Source: Hyphomicrobiales bacterium
GTDB lineage: Bacteria; Pseudomonadota; Alphaproteobacteria; Rhizobiales; Beijerinckiaceae
Length of the DNA: 64,000 bases
Reading direction: 5' to 3'
Assembly: GCA_900466745.1 (NCBI GenBank)
Contig: UBNE01000001.1
Span: 89,221-153,220 of the forward strand
This document shows positions 1-8,342 of this stretch, piece by piece (within the stretch, counting starts at the first letter, position 1; every line of letters begins with the position of its first letter). The translations under genes were made by a program, and so were the position numbers. Under the pieces are notes generated by a model that was given only the letters and a program-made list of their open reading frames with translations, did no database searches and was not told where the DNA came from.

Positions 1-2
1 AG

Positions 3-86
3 GGCTCCAGCTACGGTCCGCGCGAGCAGGGCGCCTACGCCAAGGAGTTCTACAGCACGGTGAAGACGGCCTACACGCTGGCCTGA
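3..86 (+). CDS. C-terminal end of a probable aldehyde dehydrogenase (partial)
   Basis: Only the last 27 codons are inside the window, read in the frame that ends at TGA 84-86. The peptide carries GSSYGPREQG followed by a short stretch ending KTAYTLA. This resembles the C-terminal oligomerisation tail of NAD(P)-dependent aldehyde dehydrogenases, where a G-x-G-R-E-x-G pattern is followed by a strand ending in VKT. The catalytic Cys and Glu would lie upstream of the window, so the substrate cannot be judged. The family call is tentative; that this is the coding end of a gene is more secure. Confidence 0.5.
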   Translation, partial: GSSYGPREQGAYAKEFYSTVKTAYTLA

Positions 87-152
87 TCTCGGAACAGGCT
101 GCGGTCGCGGCGGTTGATCGGGAAACGCACTTCTCCCGATCGGAGCCGCGAC

Positions 153-482
153 ATGCACCACCCCGACCCGAAGACGCGCGAGATCGTCGATCTCGCGCTC
201 GATTGCTACAAGCACTGCTTCGGCATGGCGACGACGCATTGCCTCGCCGTCGGAGGCGCCCATGCCGAACCGGGGCATCTGACGCTGATGCTGGCCTGTT
301 CCGAGATCTGTCGGACCATGGCCCATCTGCTGATGATGGCCTCGCCGCATGCCAGGCATCTCGCCCCGGAATGTATCGAGATTTGCGAGGCTTGTGCCGC
401 CGATTGCGAGCGCCTCGGCGGCATGGAGGATTGCGTCGCGGCCTGCCGCGCCTGTGCGAAGGCGTGTGCCGCCCTGTCGTGA
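153..482 (+). CDS. Four-helix-bundle copper-storage-like protein (Csp / DUF326)
   Basis: A 109-residue protein with 13 cysteines (18, 22, 30, 49, 53, 74, 78, 81, 85, 94, 98, 101, 105), mostly in CxxxC or CxxC spacing along predicted helices. That is the hallmark of Csp proteins, which bind many Cu(I) ions in the core of a four-helix bundle. No signal peptide is visible, so a cytosolic Csp3-like role in copper storage or buffering fits better than the exported Csp1 form. The ATG at 153 is chosen because a GGAG-type site sits just upstream; a TTG 39 bases earlier is possible but poorer. No copper ATPase or CueR lies nearby. Copper binding is inferred from the family. Confidence 0.85.
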   Translation: MHHPDPKTREIVDLALDCYKHCFGMATTHCLAVGGAHAEPGHLTLMLACSEICRTMAHLLMMASPHARHLAPECIEICEACAADCERLGGMEDCVAACRACAKACAALS

Positions 483-489
483 CGGGCGC

Positions 490-1368
490 TCAGCCGACCG
501 GAATCACGTCGACCGCGACCCCGATCTGCTGCGAGCCCGGCCCGATCACCACCCCGTCGAGCGGCGCGACATCGGCATAGTCGCGGCCGATGGCGGTGAC
601 GATGTGGTCGTCGGCGACGATCAGGTCGTTGGTCGGGTCGAGCCCGATCCAGCCGGTTTCAGGCCCGCACCAGAGCAGCGCCCAGGCATGGCTGGCATCG
701 GCGCCTTCCAGCCGCCTCTGGCCGGCCGGCGGGATGGTGCGGATATAGCCGCTGACATAGGCCGCCGGCAGGCCGAGGCCGCGCAGGCCCGCGATCATGA
801 TATGGGCGAAATCCTGGCAGACGCCGTGGCGCCGGGCGAAGGCCTCGGCCAGGGGGGTCGAGACCTCGGTCGCGTCGGGATCGTAGGCGAAGTCCCGCCG
901 GATCCGCGCCATCAGCTCGCTCGCGGCCTCCAGCACCGGCCGCCTCGCCCCGAAGCTCTCGCGTGCATAGGCGATGACGGAGGCGACCTCGGGCACGAGC
1001 CGGCTGGGATAGAGGTGATGGGCGGGAGAGGCGGGCGCGAGGCTGCAGGAGGCGAGCGCCAGCGCCGCGACCTCCTCCCAGCCGCGCGTCAGCCCGGGAT
1101 AGGGCGGGGCCGGGCGCTCGACGGCGACGCGCGCGCGCATCTCGACCTTGAGTTCGTGATGCGGGCTGGCGATCGTCGCCATCGTCATCCGGTTGCCGAA
1201 GAAGCAGGGCGCGTCGCTGCGCTCGGCCGGGCGCGGCGTGATCAGCAGTTCGCTGCTCCGCACGTGCTGGCCCGACCCGTCGCGCGGCAGCAGCCGCATC
1301 ACGCAGCGCGCGAAGGGCACCTGCCGGCTGTAGTCGTAGGTGGTGACGTGGCGGACGTCGTAGATCAC
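490..1368 (-). CDS. Transglutaminase-like cysteine protease family protein
   Basis: A 292-residue protein with an N-terminal beta-rich domain (IYDVRHVTTYDYS at 2-14) and a C-terminal transglutaminase core. The triad is visible as Cys184 in GVCQDFAH, His227 in ASHAWA and Asp244 in LDPTND. It starts with GTG at 1368, which overlaps the TGA of the upstream ATP-grasp gene (GTGA, four bases), indicating translational coupling. Proteins of this type travel with circularly permuted ATP-grasp and alpha-E proteins and are thought to cleave or transfer an isopeptide or peptide made by the ATP-grasp enzyme. That role is a published prediction, not shown here. No signal peptide is visible, so it is probably cytoplasmic. 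Confidence 0.88.
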   Translation of the reverse strand: MIYDVRHVTTYDYSRQVPFARCVMRLLPRDGSGQHVRSSELLITPRPAERSDAPCFFGNRMTMATIASPHHELKVEMRARVAVERPAPPYPGLTRGWEEVAALALASCSLAPASPAHHLYPSRLVPEVASVIAYARESFGARRPVLEAASELMARIRRDFAYDPDATEVSTPLAEAFARRHGVCQDFAHIMIAGLRGLGLPAAYVSGYIRTIPPAGQRRLEGADASHAWALLWCGPETGWIGLDPTNDLIVADDHIVTAIGRDYADVAPLDGVVIGPGSQQIGVAVDVIPVG

Positions 1369-3884
1369 GCGATGCCCGTCAGTCGCGATCCTTCCGGGCC
1401 GCTGTTCTGGAGGAAGTACCGGTCGGCGATGGCGGCGGAGAGCCCCATCAGCAATTGCTCGAACAGCAGGATGCTGGTGCGGTCGAGCCGGCCGGCCTCG
1501 GCGATGCGGCAATCGGCGGCGAGCCGCAGCACCAGGCGGTAGGGCGTCTCCAGCATGCCGTCCTCGGCCAGCGTCGGCAGGCCCCTGATCTCGGCCTCGA
1601 GCCGCTCGACCTGAAAGGCGACCGAGCGGGGATTGTACGGGTCCAGCATGACCAGGTCGAGCACCGGCTGCAGGCTCGCCCCGAGCAGGTAGCGCGAGCG
1701 ATAGGTGATCTGCGAATCGGTCAGGTCGAGCAGCGCGTCGAGGGCTTCGCCCGAGGGCTCGTTCTCGGTGAATTGCCGGGCGAAGCGGCAGGTCGCGATG
1801 CCGCGCTCCAGCCGCCGCCCGATATCGAGGAAGCGCCAGCCCGCGCCGCGCACCATGTTCTCCTGGCTGAGGCCGGAGAAGGCCGCGAGCGTCTTCAGGG
1901 CGCGGTCGGCGATCTCGTAGGCCTCGCCCTCCGAGGGCCTGCGCCCGTCCTGCGGCGTGAGCTGCTTCTGCAGGTCGCCGAACAATCGCCAGGCGTCGAC
2001 CGAGAGCCGCTCGCGGATGACCGAGGCGGTGCGGCGCGCCTCCCGCACCGAGGCGGCGGCGGAGCCGTAGTCGTCGAGGCTGTAGAGCGCCGAATAGGCC
2101 TGCGCGGCTGGGTTTCGGCCGCGGTCATGCGGAGCCGCCCCCCAGGCGACGAGAAGCTCGGCCAGCCGGCGCACCGTGTCGCCGCGTCCCGGCGAGGGAT
2201 CGGAATCGATCAGCCGGCCGAGCAGGGCGCGCACCAGGCGCAGCGTCGCCTCGCCGCGTTCCAGATAGCGCCCGAGCCAGAACAGGTTGTCGGCGGCGCG
2301 GCTCGGCAGCGTGCCGGTGACGCGCTGGATGCTGATCCGGTCCGGCGCCGGCAGGAGCGTGATCGGCTCGACCGGCGCGTCGGCGGTGACCCAGACATCG
2401 CTGGAGCGCACGCCGTTGCGCAGGCTGACGGCGCGTGCGTCCGGCTCCTCCGAGATCCGGCAGAAGCCGCCGGGCATCACCTTCCAGCCGTCCGGCGTCG
2501 CGGCGGCGAAGACGCGCAAGGTCATCGGATGCGGCTCGAGCCGGCCGTTCTGGAACACCGGCATGGTCGAGAGCCTGACGACCTCCTGCCCGACATAGTC
2601 CAGGCCGCGCGCAGCGATGCGGGCGCGCAGCGCCGCGCGCCCGGCCGCTGGCAACTCGCCGGCGAGCACCGATTCCCGGCCGAGCTCGCCGCCGGCGCTG
2701 CGGAAGGCGGGCGCGACGCTCATCTCGTCGAGTCGCGCCAGCACGGCCTCGCGCTCCCGCGGCTGGCCGCACCACCAGGTCGCGATATTCGGCAGGATCA
2801 GCTCCTCGCCCAGCACCTGCCGCGCGAGGGCGGGGAGGAAGCCCATCAGCGCCCGCGCCTCGACGACGCCCGAGCCGAGGCCGTTGGCGACATGGACCTG
2901 GCCGCCGCGCACGGCCTGCACCAGCCCGGCGACGCCGAGCGCCGATCGCGCATTGAGCTCGAGCGGGTCGGCGAAATCGCCGTCGATGCGCCGCCAGATC
3001 ACATCGGCGCGCTTGAGCCCGGCGATGGTGCGCACATGCACCCGGCCCTCCCGCATCAGCAAATCGTCGCCTTCCACCAGCAGGAAGCCGAGATAGCGCG
3101 CGAGATAGGCCTGCTCGAAATAGCTCTCGTTGAGCGGGCCGGGCGTCAGCAGGCAGATCCGCGGCTCGACCCGCCGCGACCGTGCCACCAGCCCGGCCCG
3201 GAAGCCCTGGAAGAAGGCGGCGAGCCGCTCGATGTTCATGCTGCGGAACATGTCCGGGAAGGCGCGCGTCAGGGCCAGCCGGTTCTCCAGCGCGTAGCCG
3301 GCGCCCGAGGGCGCCTGGGCGCGATCCTGCAGCACCCACCAGCGCCCGTCCGGCCCGCGGCCGAGATCGGCGGCGTAGAGCTGCAGCGCGCCGCCGCCCG
3401 GCGTGCCGTGCAGGGGGCGCAGGTAATCCGGGCTGCCGGTGACGACCGCCGCCGGCAGCAGGCCCTTCGCGACGAAGTCGCCGGGGCCGTAGACGTCGTC
3501 GAGCAGGCGCGCGAGCAGTTGCGCCCGCTGCGCGACGCCGGCGGCGATGCTCTGCCATTCGGCGCCGGGGATGAGAAGCGGCACATGGCTCAGCGGCCAG
3601 GCGCGCTCGCCCGCGCTGGGATCGTGCGTATCGATATCGCCGTGGACGCGATAGGAGACGCCGGTATCGTGGACATGCCGGTCGGCGAGGCCGAAGCGCT
3701 GCCGCAACTCGTCCGGCGACAGCGCGCACCATTCCTGGAGGAAAGGTTCCCAGTGGGGCCGCACGGCCCCTGCCGCGTCGACGAGCTCGTCATGGGTGCC
3801 GGGCAGGGCGCGATAGCCGGCGAGCAGCGCCGCGCGCCGCTCCTCCTTGGTGCGTCCAGACCGGATGCGGCCCTGCACTGCCAT
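1365..3884 (-). CDS. Fused circularly permuted type 2 ATP-grasp / alpha-E protein (DUF404-DUF407-DUF403)
   Basis: An 839-residue fusion. Roughly residues 40-480 are the circularly permuted ATP-grasp region, with family signatures PHWEPFLQEW (43-52) and QDRAQAPSGAGYALENR (186-202). From about residue 515 the alpha-E helical domain follows, including a DNLFWLGRYLERGE stretch. In many bacteria these are two adjacent genes; here they form one polypeptide, followed directly by the transglutaminase. ATP-grasp members of this group are predicted amidoligases that join amino acids or peptides. Substrate and product are unknown. Start ATG at 3884; no strong ribosome site is obvious. The next gene upstream, zwf, is divergent across 313 bases. 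Confidence 0.9.
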   Translation of the reverse strand: MAVQGRIRSGRTKEERRAALLAGYRALPGTHDELVDAAGAVRPHWEPFLQEWCALSPDELRQRFGLADRHVHDTGVSYRVHGDIDTHDPSAGERAWPLSHVPLLIPGAEWQSIAAGVAQRAQLLARLLDDVYGPGDFVAKGLLPAAVVTGSPDYLRPLHGTPGGGALQLYAADLGRGPDGRWWVLQDRAQAPSGAGYALENRLALTRAFPDMFRSMNIERLAAFFQGFRAGLVARSRRVEPRICLLTPGPLNESYFEQAYLARYLGFLLVEGDDLLMREGRVHVRTIAGLKRADVIWRRIDGDFADPLELNARSALGVAGLVQAVRGGQVHVANGLGSGVVEARALMGFLPALARQVLGEELILPNIATWWCGQPREREAVLARLDEMSVAPAFRSAGGELGRESVLAGELPAAGRAALRARIAARGLDYVGQEVVRLSTMPVFQNGRLEPHPMTLRVFAAATPDGWKVMPGGFCRISEEPDARAVSLRNGVRSSDVWVTADAPVEPITLLPAPDRISIQRVTGTLPSRAADNLFWLGRYLERGEATLRLVRALLGRLIDSDPSPGRGDTVRRLAELLVAWGAAPHDRGRNPAAQAYSALYSLDDYGSAAASVREARRTASVIRERLSVDAWRLFGDLQKQLTPQDGRRPSEGEAYEIADRALKTLAAFSGLSQENMVRGAGWRFLDIGRRLERGIATCRFARQFTENEPSGEALDALLDLTDSQITYRSRYLLGASLQPVLDLVMLDPYNPRSVAFQVERLEAEIRGLPTLAEDGMLETPYRLVLRLAADCRIAEAGRLDRTSILLFEQLLMGLSAAIADRYFLQNSGPEGSRLTGIA

Positions 3885-4197
3885 GCGCTTCGCTCAGACC
3901 CATGCCGGGCGCCGCATATCCGGCCGGGGCGGGACTGCGGCGCTGCGTTCCTCCGGCGGAATCGCCGGACCGGCGGGACTATGACCGATCGCCTCGCGGC
4001 GCGCGAGCCGTCACGCCGTCGCCGCGCGGGAATTCGTGCCGGCGCTTCGCCGGCGAAACCGGCCTCGCGCGCCGCGCGGCGCCGGGAGACATGGCGGCGG
4101 CGCGTTCTTTCTCCTTTGCAAGCCGGCCGAACCGTCTCACTCTGGCCGCAGCGATCGGCTAGCCGAATCCGGAGAGCCGTACGGAGTTGCGAGTGCC
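3885..4197. other. Divergent intergenic region, ATP-grasp operon / zwf
   Basis: This 313-base gap separates the leftward ATP-grasp operon from rightward zwf and must hold both promoters. I see no convincing ORF. A small GC-rich hairpin (GCCGGCG-CTT-CGCCGGC) lies near 4038-4054. I could not pick out a reliable -35/-10 pair or a HexR-type operator by eye. Confidence 0.5.
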
Positions 4198-5700
4198 ATG
4201 GACGCCATCGTCGATCAGGGGCTGCGGCCCGAAACCATTCCCGAGCGCACGCCGGTCCCGCCCTTCGATCTGGTGATCTTCGGCGCCGGCGGCGATCTCG
4301 CCCTGCGCAAGCTCTTCCCGGCGCTGGCCCAGCGCAACCGCGAAGGGGTGCTGCCGGAGGAGAGCCGGGTTCTCGCCGTCGTCCGCAAGGAGGAGGATGT
4401 CGAGGGCCTGCCCAGACAGATCGCCCAGCGGCTCCGCGAGGAAGGCATCCCGGCCGACCAGGTCGAGACCTTCCTGCGCAGGCTCACCATGGTGCTGCTC
4501 GATGCGCTGAAGCCCGAGACCTACACGTCGCTGAAGAAGGCGCTCGGCGAATCGGAGCGGGTGCGCTCCTTCTATCTCTCGACGCCGCCCGACCTGTTCA
4601 TCCCGATCTGCGAAAACCTCGCCAAGGCGCAGATCCTGACGCCGACCTCGCGCGTCATCCTGGAGAAGCCGCTGGGGCGCGATCTCGCCTCCGCCCGCCA
4701 GATCAACGACGCCGTCGCGCGCATCCTGCCGGAAAGCCGGACCTACCGGATCGACCACTATCTCGGCAAGGAGACGGTGCAGAACCTGCTCGTCCTGCGC
4801 TTCGCCAACACGCTGTTCGAGCGCTCCTGGTCGAGTCGGGACATCGACCATGTCCAGATCACGGTGGCCGAGACGGTCGGGCTGGAAAGCCGCGCCGGCT
4901 ATTACGACAAGGCCGGCCATATGCGCGATATGGTGCAGAACCATCTCATGCAGTTGCTGACGCTGTTCGCCATCGAGCCGCCGAACATGCTGGAGGCCGG
5001 CGCCGTCCGCGACGAGAAGATCAAGGTGCTCAAGGCGCTGCGCCCCATCGTCGGGCCGGATGTCCAGCGCTACACCGTGCGCGGCCAGTACGGGCCCGGC
5101 CAGATCGACGGCCAGCGCGTGCGCGGCTATGCCGAGGAGCTGGGCCATGCCTCCAACACCGAGACCTTCGTCTCGATCCGCTGCGAGCTGGATAGCTGGC
5201 GCTGGGCCGGCGTCCCGATCTATCTGCGCACCGGAAAGCGCATGGCGCAGCGCTATTCCGAGATCGTCGTCACCTTCAAGCCGGTGCCGCATTCGATCTT
5301 CGGCAACGGCACCTGCGACCGGCTCGACGCCAACCGCCTGTTCATCCGCCTGCAGCCGAACGACGGCGTCCAGCTCCAGCTCATGATGAAGGTGCCGGGC
5401 TCCGGCCGGCTCAAGATCGTGCCGCGTCAGCTCGACCTGCGCTATTCCACCGCCTTCGACGAGCGCACGCCCGACGCCTATGAGCGGCTGCTCACCGACG
5501 TCATCCGCGGCGACCAGACGCTGTTCATGCATCGCGACGAGGTCGAGCAGGCCTGGGCCTGGGTCGATCCGATCATCGCCGGCTGGCAGGACTACACGCC
5601 GCATCCGCACCGCTACGCGGCGGGCTCCTGGGGGCCGTCTCAGGCGATCGGCCTGATCGAGCGCGACGGCCGCTCCTGGGCCGATCCGGACCTGGTCTGA
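4198..5700 (+). CDS. zwf: Glucose-6-phosphate 1-dehydrogenase
   Basis: A 500-residue enzyme, the usual length for Zwf. It oxidises glucose-6-phosphate to 6-phosphogluconolactone with NAD(P)+. The N-terminal nucleotide-binding motif GAGGDLALRKL lies at 29-39, EKPLG at 156-160, the substrate-binding and catalytic block RIDHYLGK at 184-191 (His187) and the second conserved His at about 249 in MVQNHL. The ATG at 4198 is chosen because it begins just before the conserved core and has an ACGGAG site upstream. Its TGA overlaps the pgl ATG by one base, so the two are translationally coupled. Together with pgl and eda it forms the oxidative entry to the Entner-Doudoroff and pentose phosphate pathways. 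Confidence 0.97.
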   Translation: MDAIVDQGLRPETIPERTPVPPFDLVIFGAGGDLALRKLFPALAQRNREGVLPEESRVLAVVRKEEDVEGLPRQIAQRLREEGIPADQVETFLRRLTMVLLDALKPETYTSLKKALGESERVRSFYLSTPPDLFIPICENLAKAQILTPTSRVILEKPLGRDLASARQINDAVARILPESRTYRIDHYLGKETVQNLLVLRFANTLFERSWSSRDIDHVQITVAETVGLESRAGYYDKAGHMRDMVQNHLMQLLTLFAIEPPNMLEAGAVRDEKIKVLKALRPIVGPDVQRYTVRGQYGPGQIDGQRVRGYAEELGHASNTETFVSIRCELDSWRWAGVPIYLRTGKRMAQRYSEIVVTFKPVPHSIFGNGTCDRLDANRLFIRLQPNDGVQLQLMMKVPGSGRLKIVPRQLDLRYSTAFDERTPDAYERLLTDVIRGDQTLFMHRDEVEQAWAWVDPIIAGWQDYTPHPHRYAAGSWGPSQAIGLIERDGRSWADPDLV

Positions 5701-6386
5701 TGGCGGGCGGAGCCGTCGCCTGGCAGCGCTTCGCCACGCTCGCCGATGCCTCCGAGGCGCTGGCGGAAGCGGTCGCGATCCGGCTGAAGGATCTGCTGGC
5801 CCGCCAGGAGCGGGCCTCGCTGGTGGTGCCAGGCGGCAACACGCCGGCGCTCTTCCTCGCCGCGCTCGGCCGGCAGGAGCTGCCCTGGGAACAGGTCACG
5901 CTGCTGCCGACCGACGAGCGCTTCGTCGCCGCCGACGATCCGGCGTCGAACGAGCGGATGCTGCGGACGCAGTTCGCACCGCTGGCGCAGGGGCGCGTCC
6001 GGTTCCTGTCCTTCCACGGCCATGGCAGCGACATCGAGGCCGCCGCCTCGCAGCTCTGCGCCGAGCTCGCCGAATTGCCGCCGCTCGACCTCGTCGTCTC
6101 CGGCATGGGCGCGGATGGCCACATCGCCTCGCTCTTCCCGGGCGCGGAAGCGAGTTTCGACGCCGTGCCCGACAGCGGCATCGTGGTCGCGCGTCCGCCG
6201 GGGCTGCCGCCGCGCCTGTCGCTGTCGCCGAGGAGGCTGGTCGAGGCGGGCTGGGCGGGGCTGCTCGTCTCCGGCGCCGCCAAGGAGGCGGTGCTGAAAG
6301 GGGCCGGCAGCCGCTCCGTGCCGCTGCCGGTCGACATGCTGCTTGGCCGCATGCGGGGGCTCGACGTCTATTGGGCGAAGGAGTAG
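5700..6386 (+). CDS. pgl: 6-phosphogluconolactonase
   Basis: A 228-residue DevB-type lactonase that hydrolyses 6-phosphogluconolactone, the product of Zwf. Family signatures are VVPGGNTP (42-49), the TDERFV block (71-76) and GMGADGHIASLFPG (135-148). The ATG shares its first base with the zwf stop (TGATG), as expected for a coupled operon. It is followed after 52 bases by eda. Nothing is truncated or unusual. Confidence 0.95.
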   Translation: MAGGAVAWQRFATLADASEALAEAVAIRLKDLLARQERASLVVPGGNTPALFLAALGRQELPWEQVTLLPTDERFVAADDPASNERMLRTQFAPLAQGRVRFLSFHGHGSDIEAAASQLCAELAELPPLDLVVSGMGADGHIASLFPGAEASFDAVPDSGIVVARPPGLPPRLSLSPRRLVEAGWAGLLVSGAAKEAVLKGAGSRSVPLPVDMLLGRMRGLDVYWAKE

Positions 6387-6438
6387 GGCAGGCCAGCGAG
6401 CCCGTTTTCCGTCTGCAAATCGATTGAAAGACCAAGCC

Positions 6439-7083
6439 ATGGACGAAGCTGCCGCGATTGCCCGGCTGAAGAGCTGCGGAGTCATCCCCGTCGTCGTGAT
6501 CGAGGACGCCTCGCGCGCCGTCGATCTCGCCCATGCGCTGGTGGCCGGGGGCATCGACGTCGTCGAGGTCACGCTGCGCCGTCCCGCCGCGCTGGAGGCG
6601 CTCGCCGCCATCGCGAAGTCGGTGCCGAAGGCGCTGGCGGTGGCCGGCACGGTCGTCGCCCCGGCGCAGGTCGCGCAGGTGAAGGATGCAGGCGCCCAGG
6701 CCGTCGTCAGCCCCGGTTTCAGCGAAAGCGTGGACGAGGCGCTGCGCCAGGCAGGGCTGCCCTGGCTGCCGGGCGTCGCCACGGCGTCCGACTGCATGCG
6801 CGCCGTCGCGGCCGGCCGCGTCGCGGCGAAGTTCTTTCCGGCCGAGCAGGCTGGCGGCCCGCCGGCGCTGAAGGCGCTCTCCGGGCCGTTCCCGCAGATG
6901 AGCTTCTGCCCGACGGGCGGGGTCGGCCTGAAGAATCTCGGCGATTACCTCGCCCTGCCGCAGGTGATCTGCGTCGGCGGCTCCTGGCTGGTGCCGGCCG
7001 ACGCCATCGCAGCGGGCGACTGGAAGCGGATCGAGATGTTGGCGCGCGAAGCGAGGGAAGCGTTCCAGAAGGCGCGGGGATAA
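6439..7083 (+). CDS. eda: 2-dehydro-3-deoxy-phosphogluconate (KDPG/KHG) aldolase
   Basis: A 214-residue class I aldolase that cleaves KDPG to pyruvate and glyceraldehyde-3-phosphate in the cytosol. Glu43 in EVTLR and the Schiff-base Lys131 in AAKFFPAE are visible, and the phosphate-binding glycine loop CPTGGVGLKN lies further on. The ATG at 6439 is preferred because it begins at the conserved N-terminus; an in-frame upstream extension overlaps pgl and has no family sequence. It lies in line with zwf-pgl, but edd (phosphogluconate dehydratase) is not in this window, so the middle step must be encoded elsewhere. Confidence 0.95.
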   Translation: MDEAAAIARLKSCGVIPVVVIEDASRAVDLAHALVAGGIDVVEVTLRRPAALEALAAIAKSVPKALAVAGTVVAPAQVAQVKDAGAQAVVSPGFSESVDEALRQAGLPWLPGVATASDCMRAVAAGRVAAKFFPAEQAGGPPALKALSGPFPQMSFCPTGGVGLKNLGDYLALPQVICVGGSWLVPADAIAAGDWKRIEMLAREAREAFQKARG

Positions 7084-7104
7084 GAAGCAGGGAAAGAAGC
7101 GCGC

Positions 7105-7153
7105 CATCCCGCATCTGCGCAGCAGCACCGCGTGCCGCGGCGCGTGCGGGATG
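7105..7153. repeat. Nested hairpin between convergent eda and the FAD oxidase gene
   Basis: An outer inverted repeat CATCCCGCA (7105-7113) / TGCGGGATG (7145-7153) encloses an inner hairpin CCGCG-TGC-CGCGG (7128-7140). It sits in the 75-base gap between two converging genes, so it could act as a bidirectional terminator, although no T-tract follows. Its CATCCCG/CGGGATGAC edges resemble a short repeat common in Hyphomicrobiales intergenic DNA. Confidence 0.55.
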
Positions 7154-7158
7154 ACATC

Positions 7159-8262
7159 CTATGACAGCTTCTCGCGCACCATTTCCGCGATCGCGAGCGA
7201 GCTGGTCAGCCCCGGGCTCTCGATGCCCAGGAGATTGACCAACTCCGGCACGCCATGCACCTCCGGCCCGTCGATGCGGAAATCCGGCATCGGCTCGCCC
7301 GGCCCGTGCAGCTTCGGCCGGATCCCGGCATAATCCGCGACCAGCGCCCCGTCCGGCAGCGCCGGCCAATAGGTCCGGATCGCGGCGTAGAACTTGTCCC
7401 CCCGCGCGGGATCGACCACCAGATCCTGGTCGCTCCCGACCCATTCGACATCGGGGCCGAACTTGACCCGCCCGCCCATGTCGATGGTGGCGTGGATGCC
7501 GAGGCCCGCGGCCTCCGGCACCGGATAGACCAGATGGGTGAAGGGCTGCCTGCCGGTCAGCGCGAAATAGTTGCCCTTGGCATAATGCTGCGCCGGCACA
7601 TGTTCAGGCGGAAAGCCGTCGAGCAGGCCGAGCAGCTTCGGTGCGCCATGTCCGGCCGCGTTCACCACCGTCCGCACCGTATAGGTCGCGGGCTCCGCGC
7701 CGCCGAAATCGACGCTGAACCCGTCCGCATCGCGCCGCCAGCCGGTGATCGGCGTGTTCAGCGCGAGCGAGCCGCCGGCCGCCTCGCACTCGCCGAGCAG
7801 CGACAGCATCAGCGCATGGCTGTCGACCACGCCGGTCTCGGGCGAGAGCAGGGCGATCTCGCAGCGCACCTCCGGCTCCATCGCCCGGGCTTCCGCGCCG
7901 GAGAGCCAGCGCAGGGTTTCGACGCCGGAGGCCCGCGCCCGCGCCATGATCGTCTCCAGCGCCGGCTTCTGGCTTTCGGAGGTGGCGACGATCAGCTTGC
8001 CGCAGATCCTGTGCGGCAGGCCGCGCTCCTCCAGATAGCGGTAGAGCTTCCTGCGGCCCTCGACGCAGACCTTCGCCTTGAGCGAGCCGGGCGGATAGTA
8101 GATCCCGGCATGGATGACTTCGGAATTGCGCGCCGAGGTCTGGGTGCCGATGCCCTCGGCCGCCTCCGCTATCACGACTTCGCGGCCGGCGAGCGCCAGT
8201 TCGCGGGCCGCTGCGAGGCCGACGACGCCGGCTCCGATCACCAGGCAATCGATATCGCTCAT
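7159..8262 (-). CDS. FAD-dependent oxidoreductase, L-2-hydroxyglutarate oxidase (LhgO)-like
   Basis: A 367-residue DAO-superfamily flavoprotein. The N-terminal FAD dinucleotide motif is IGAGVVGLAAAREL (from residue 9), followed by a TSARNSEVIHAGIYYP block that is characteristic of L-2-hydroxyglutarate dehydrogenase/oxidase homologues. The C-terminal GIRPKLHGPGEPMPDF stretch also fits that group. It would oxidise L-2-hydroxyglutarate or a related 2-hydroxyacid and pass electrons to quinone or oxygen. The ATG at 8262 has an AGGAC site upstream; a longer reading would run to 8346 with no family sequence. It follows the M20 hydrolase gene on the same strand by 80 bases. The exact substrate is inferred. 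Confidence 0.85.
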   Translation of the reverse strand: MSDIDCLVIGAGVVGLAAARELALAGREVVIAEAAEGIGTQTSARNSEVIHAGIYYPPGSLKAKVCVEGRRKLYRYLEERGLPHRICGKLIVATSESQKPALETIMARARASGVETLRWLSGAEARAMEPEVRCEIALLSPETGVVDSHALMLSLLGECEAAGGSLALNTPITGWRRDADGFSVDFGGAEPATYTVRTVVNAAGHGAPKLLGLLDGFPPEHVPAQHYAKGNYFALTGRQPFTHLVYPVPEAAGLGIHATIDMGGRVKFGPDVEWVGSDQDLVVDPARGDKFYAAIRTYWPALPDGALVADYAGIRPKLHGPGEPMPDFRIDGPEVHGVPELVNLLGIESPGLTSSLAIAEMVREKLS

Positions 8263-8342
8263 GCCGTCCTTCTCCGGCCCATCCCGGCTGGCCGGGATGG
8301 GCTGCTCGATGGCGAAGCCAGCCGAAGCCGGCCTCGCGGCGC

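Noticed and set aside
1455..5195. Very long open frame on the plus strand antisense to the ATP-grasp gene and extending into zwf
   Set aside because: High-GC codon bias leaves stop-free shadow frames. The sequence is low-complexity Arg/Ala/Gly-rich, matches no family, and clear real genes occupy the same DNA.
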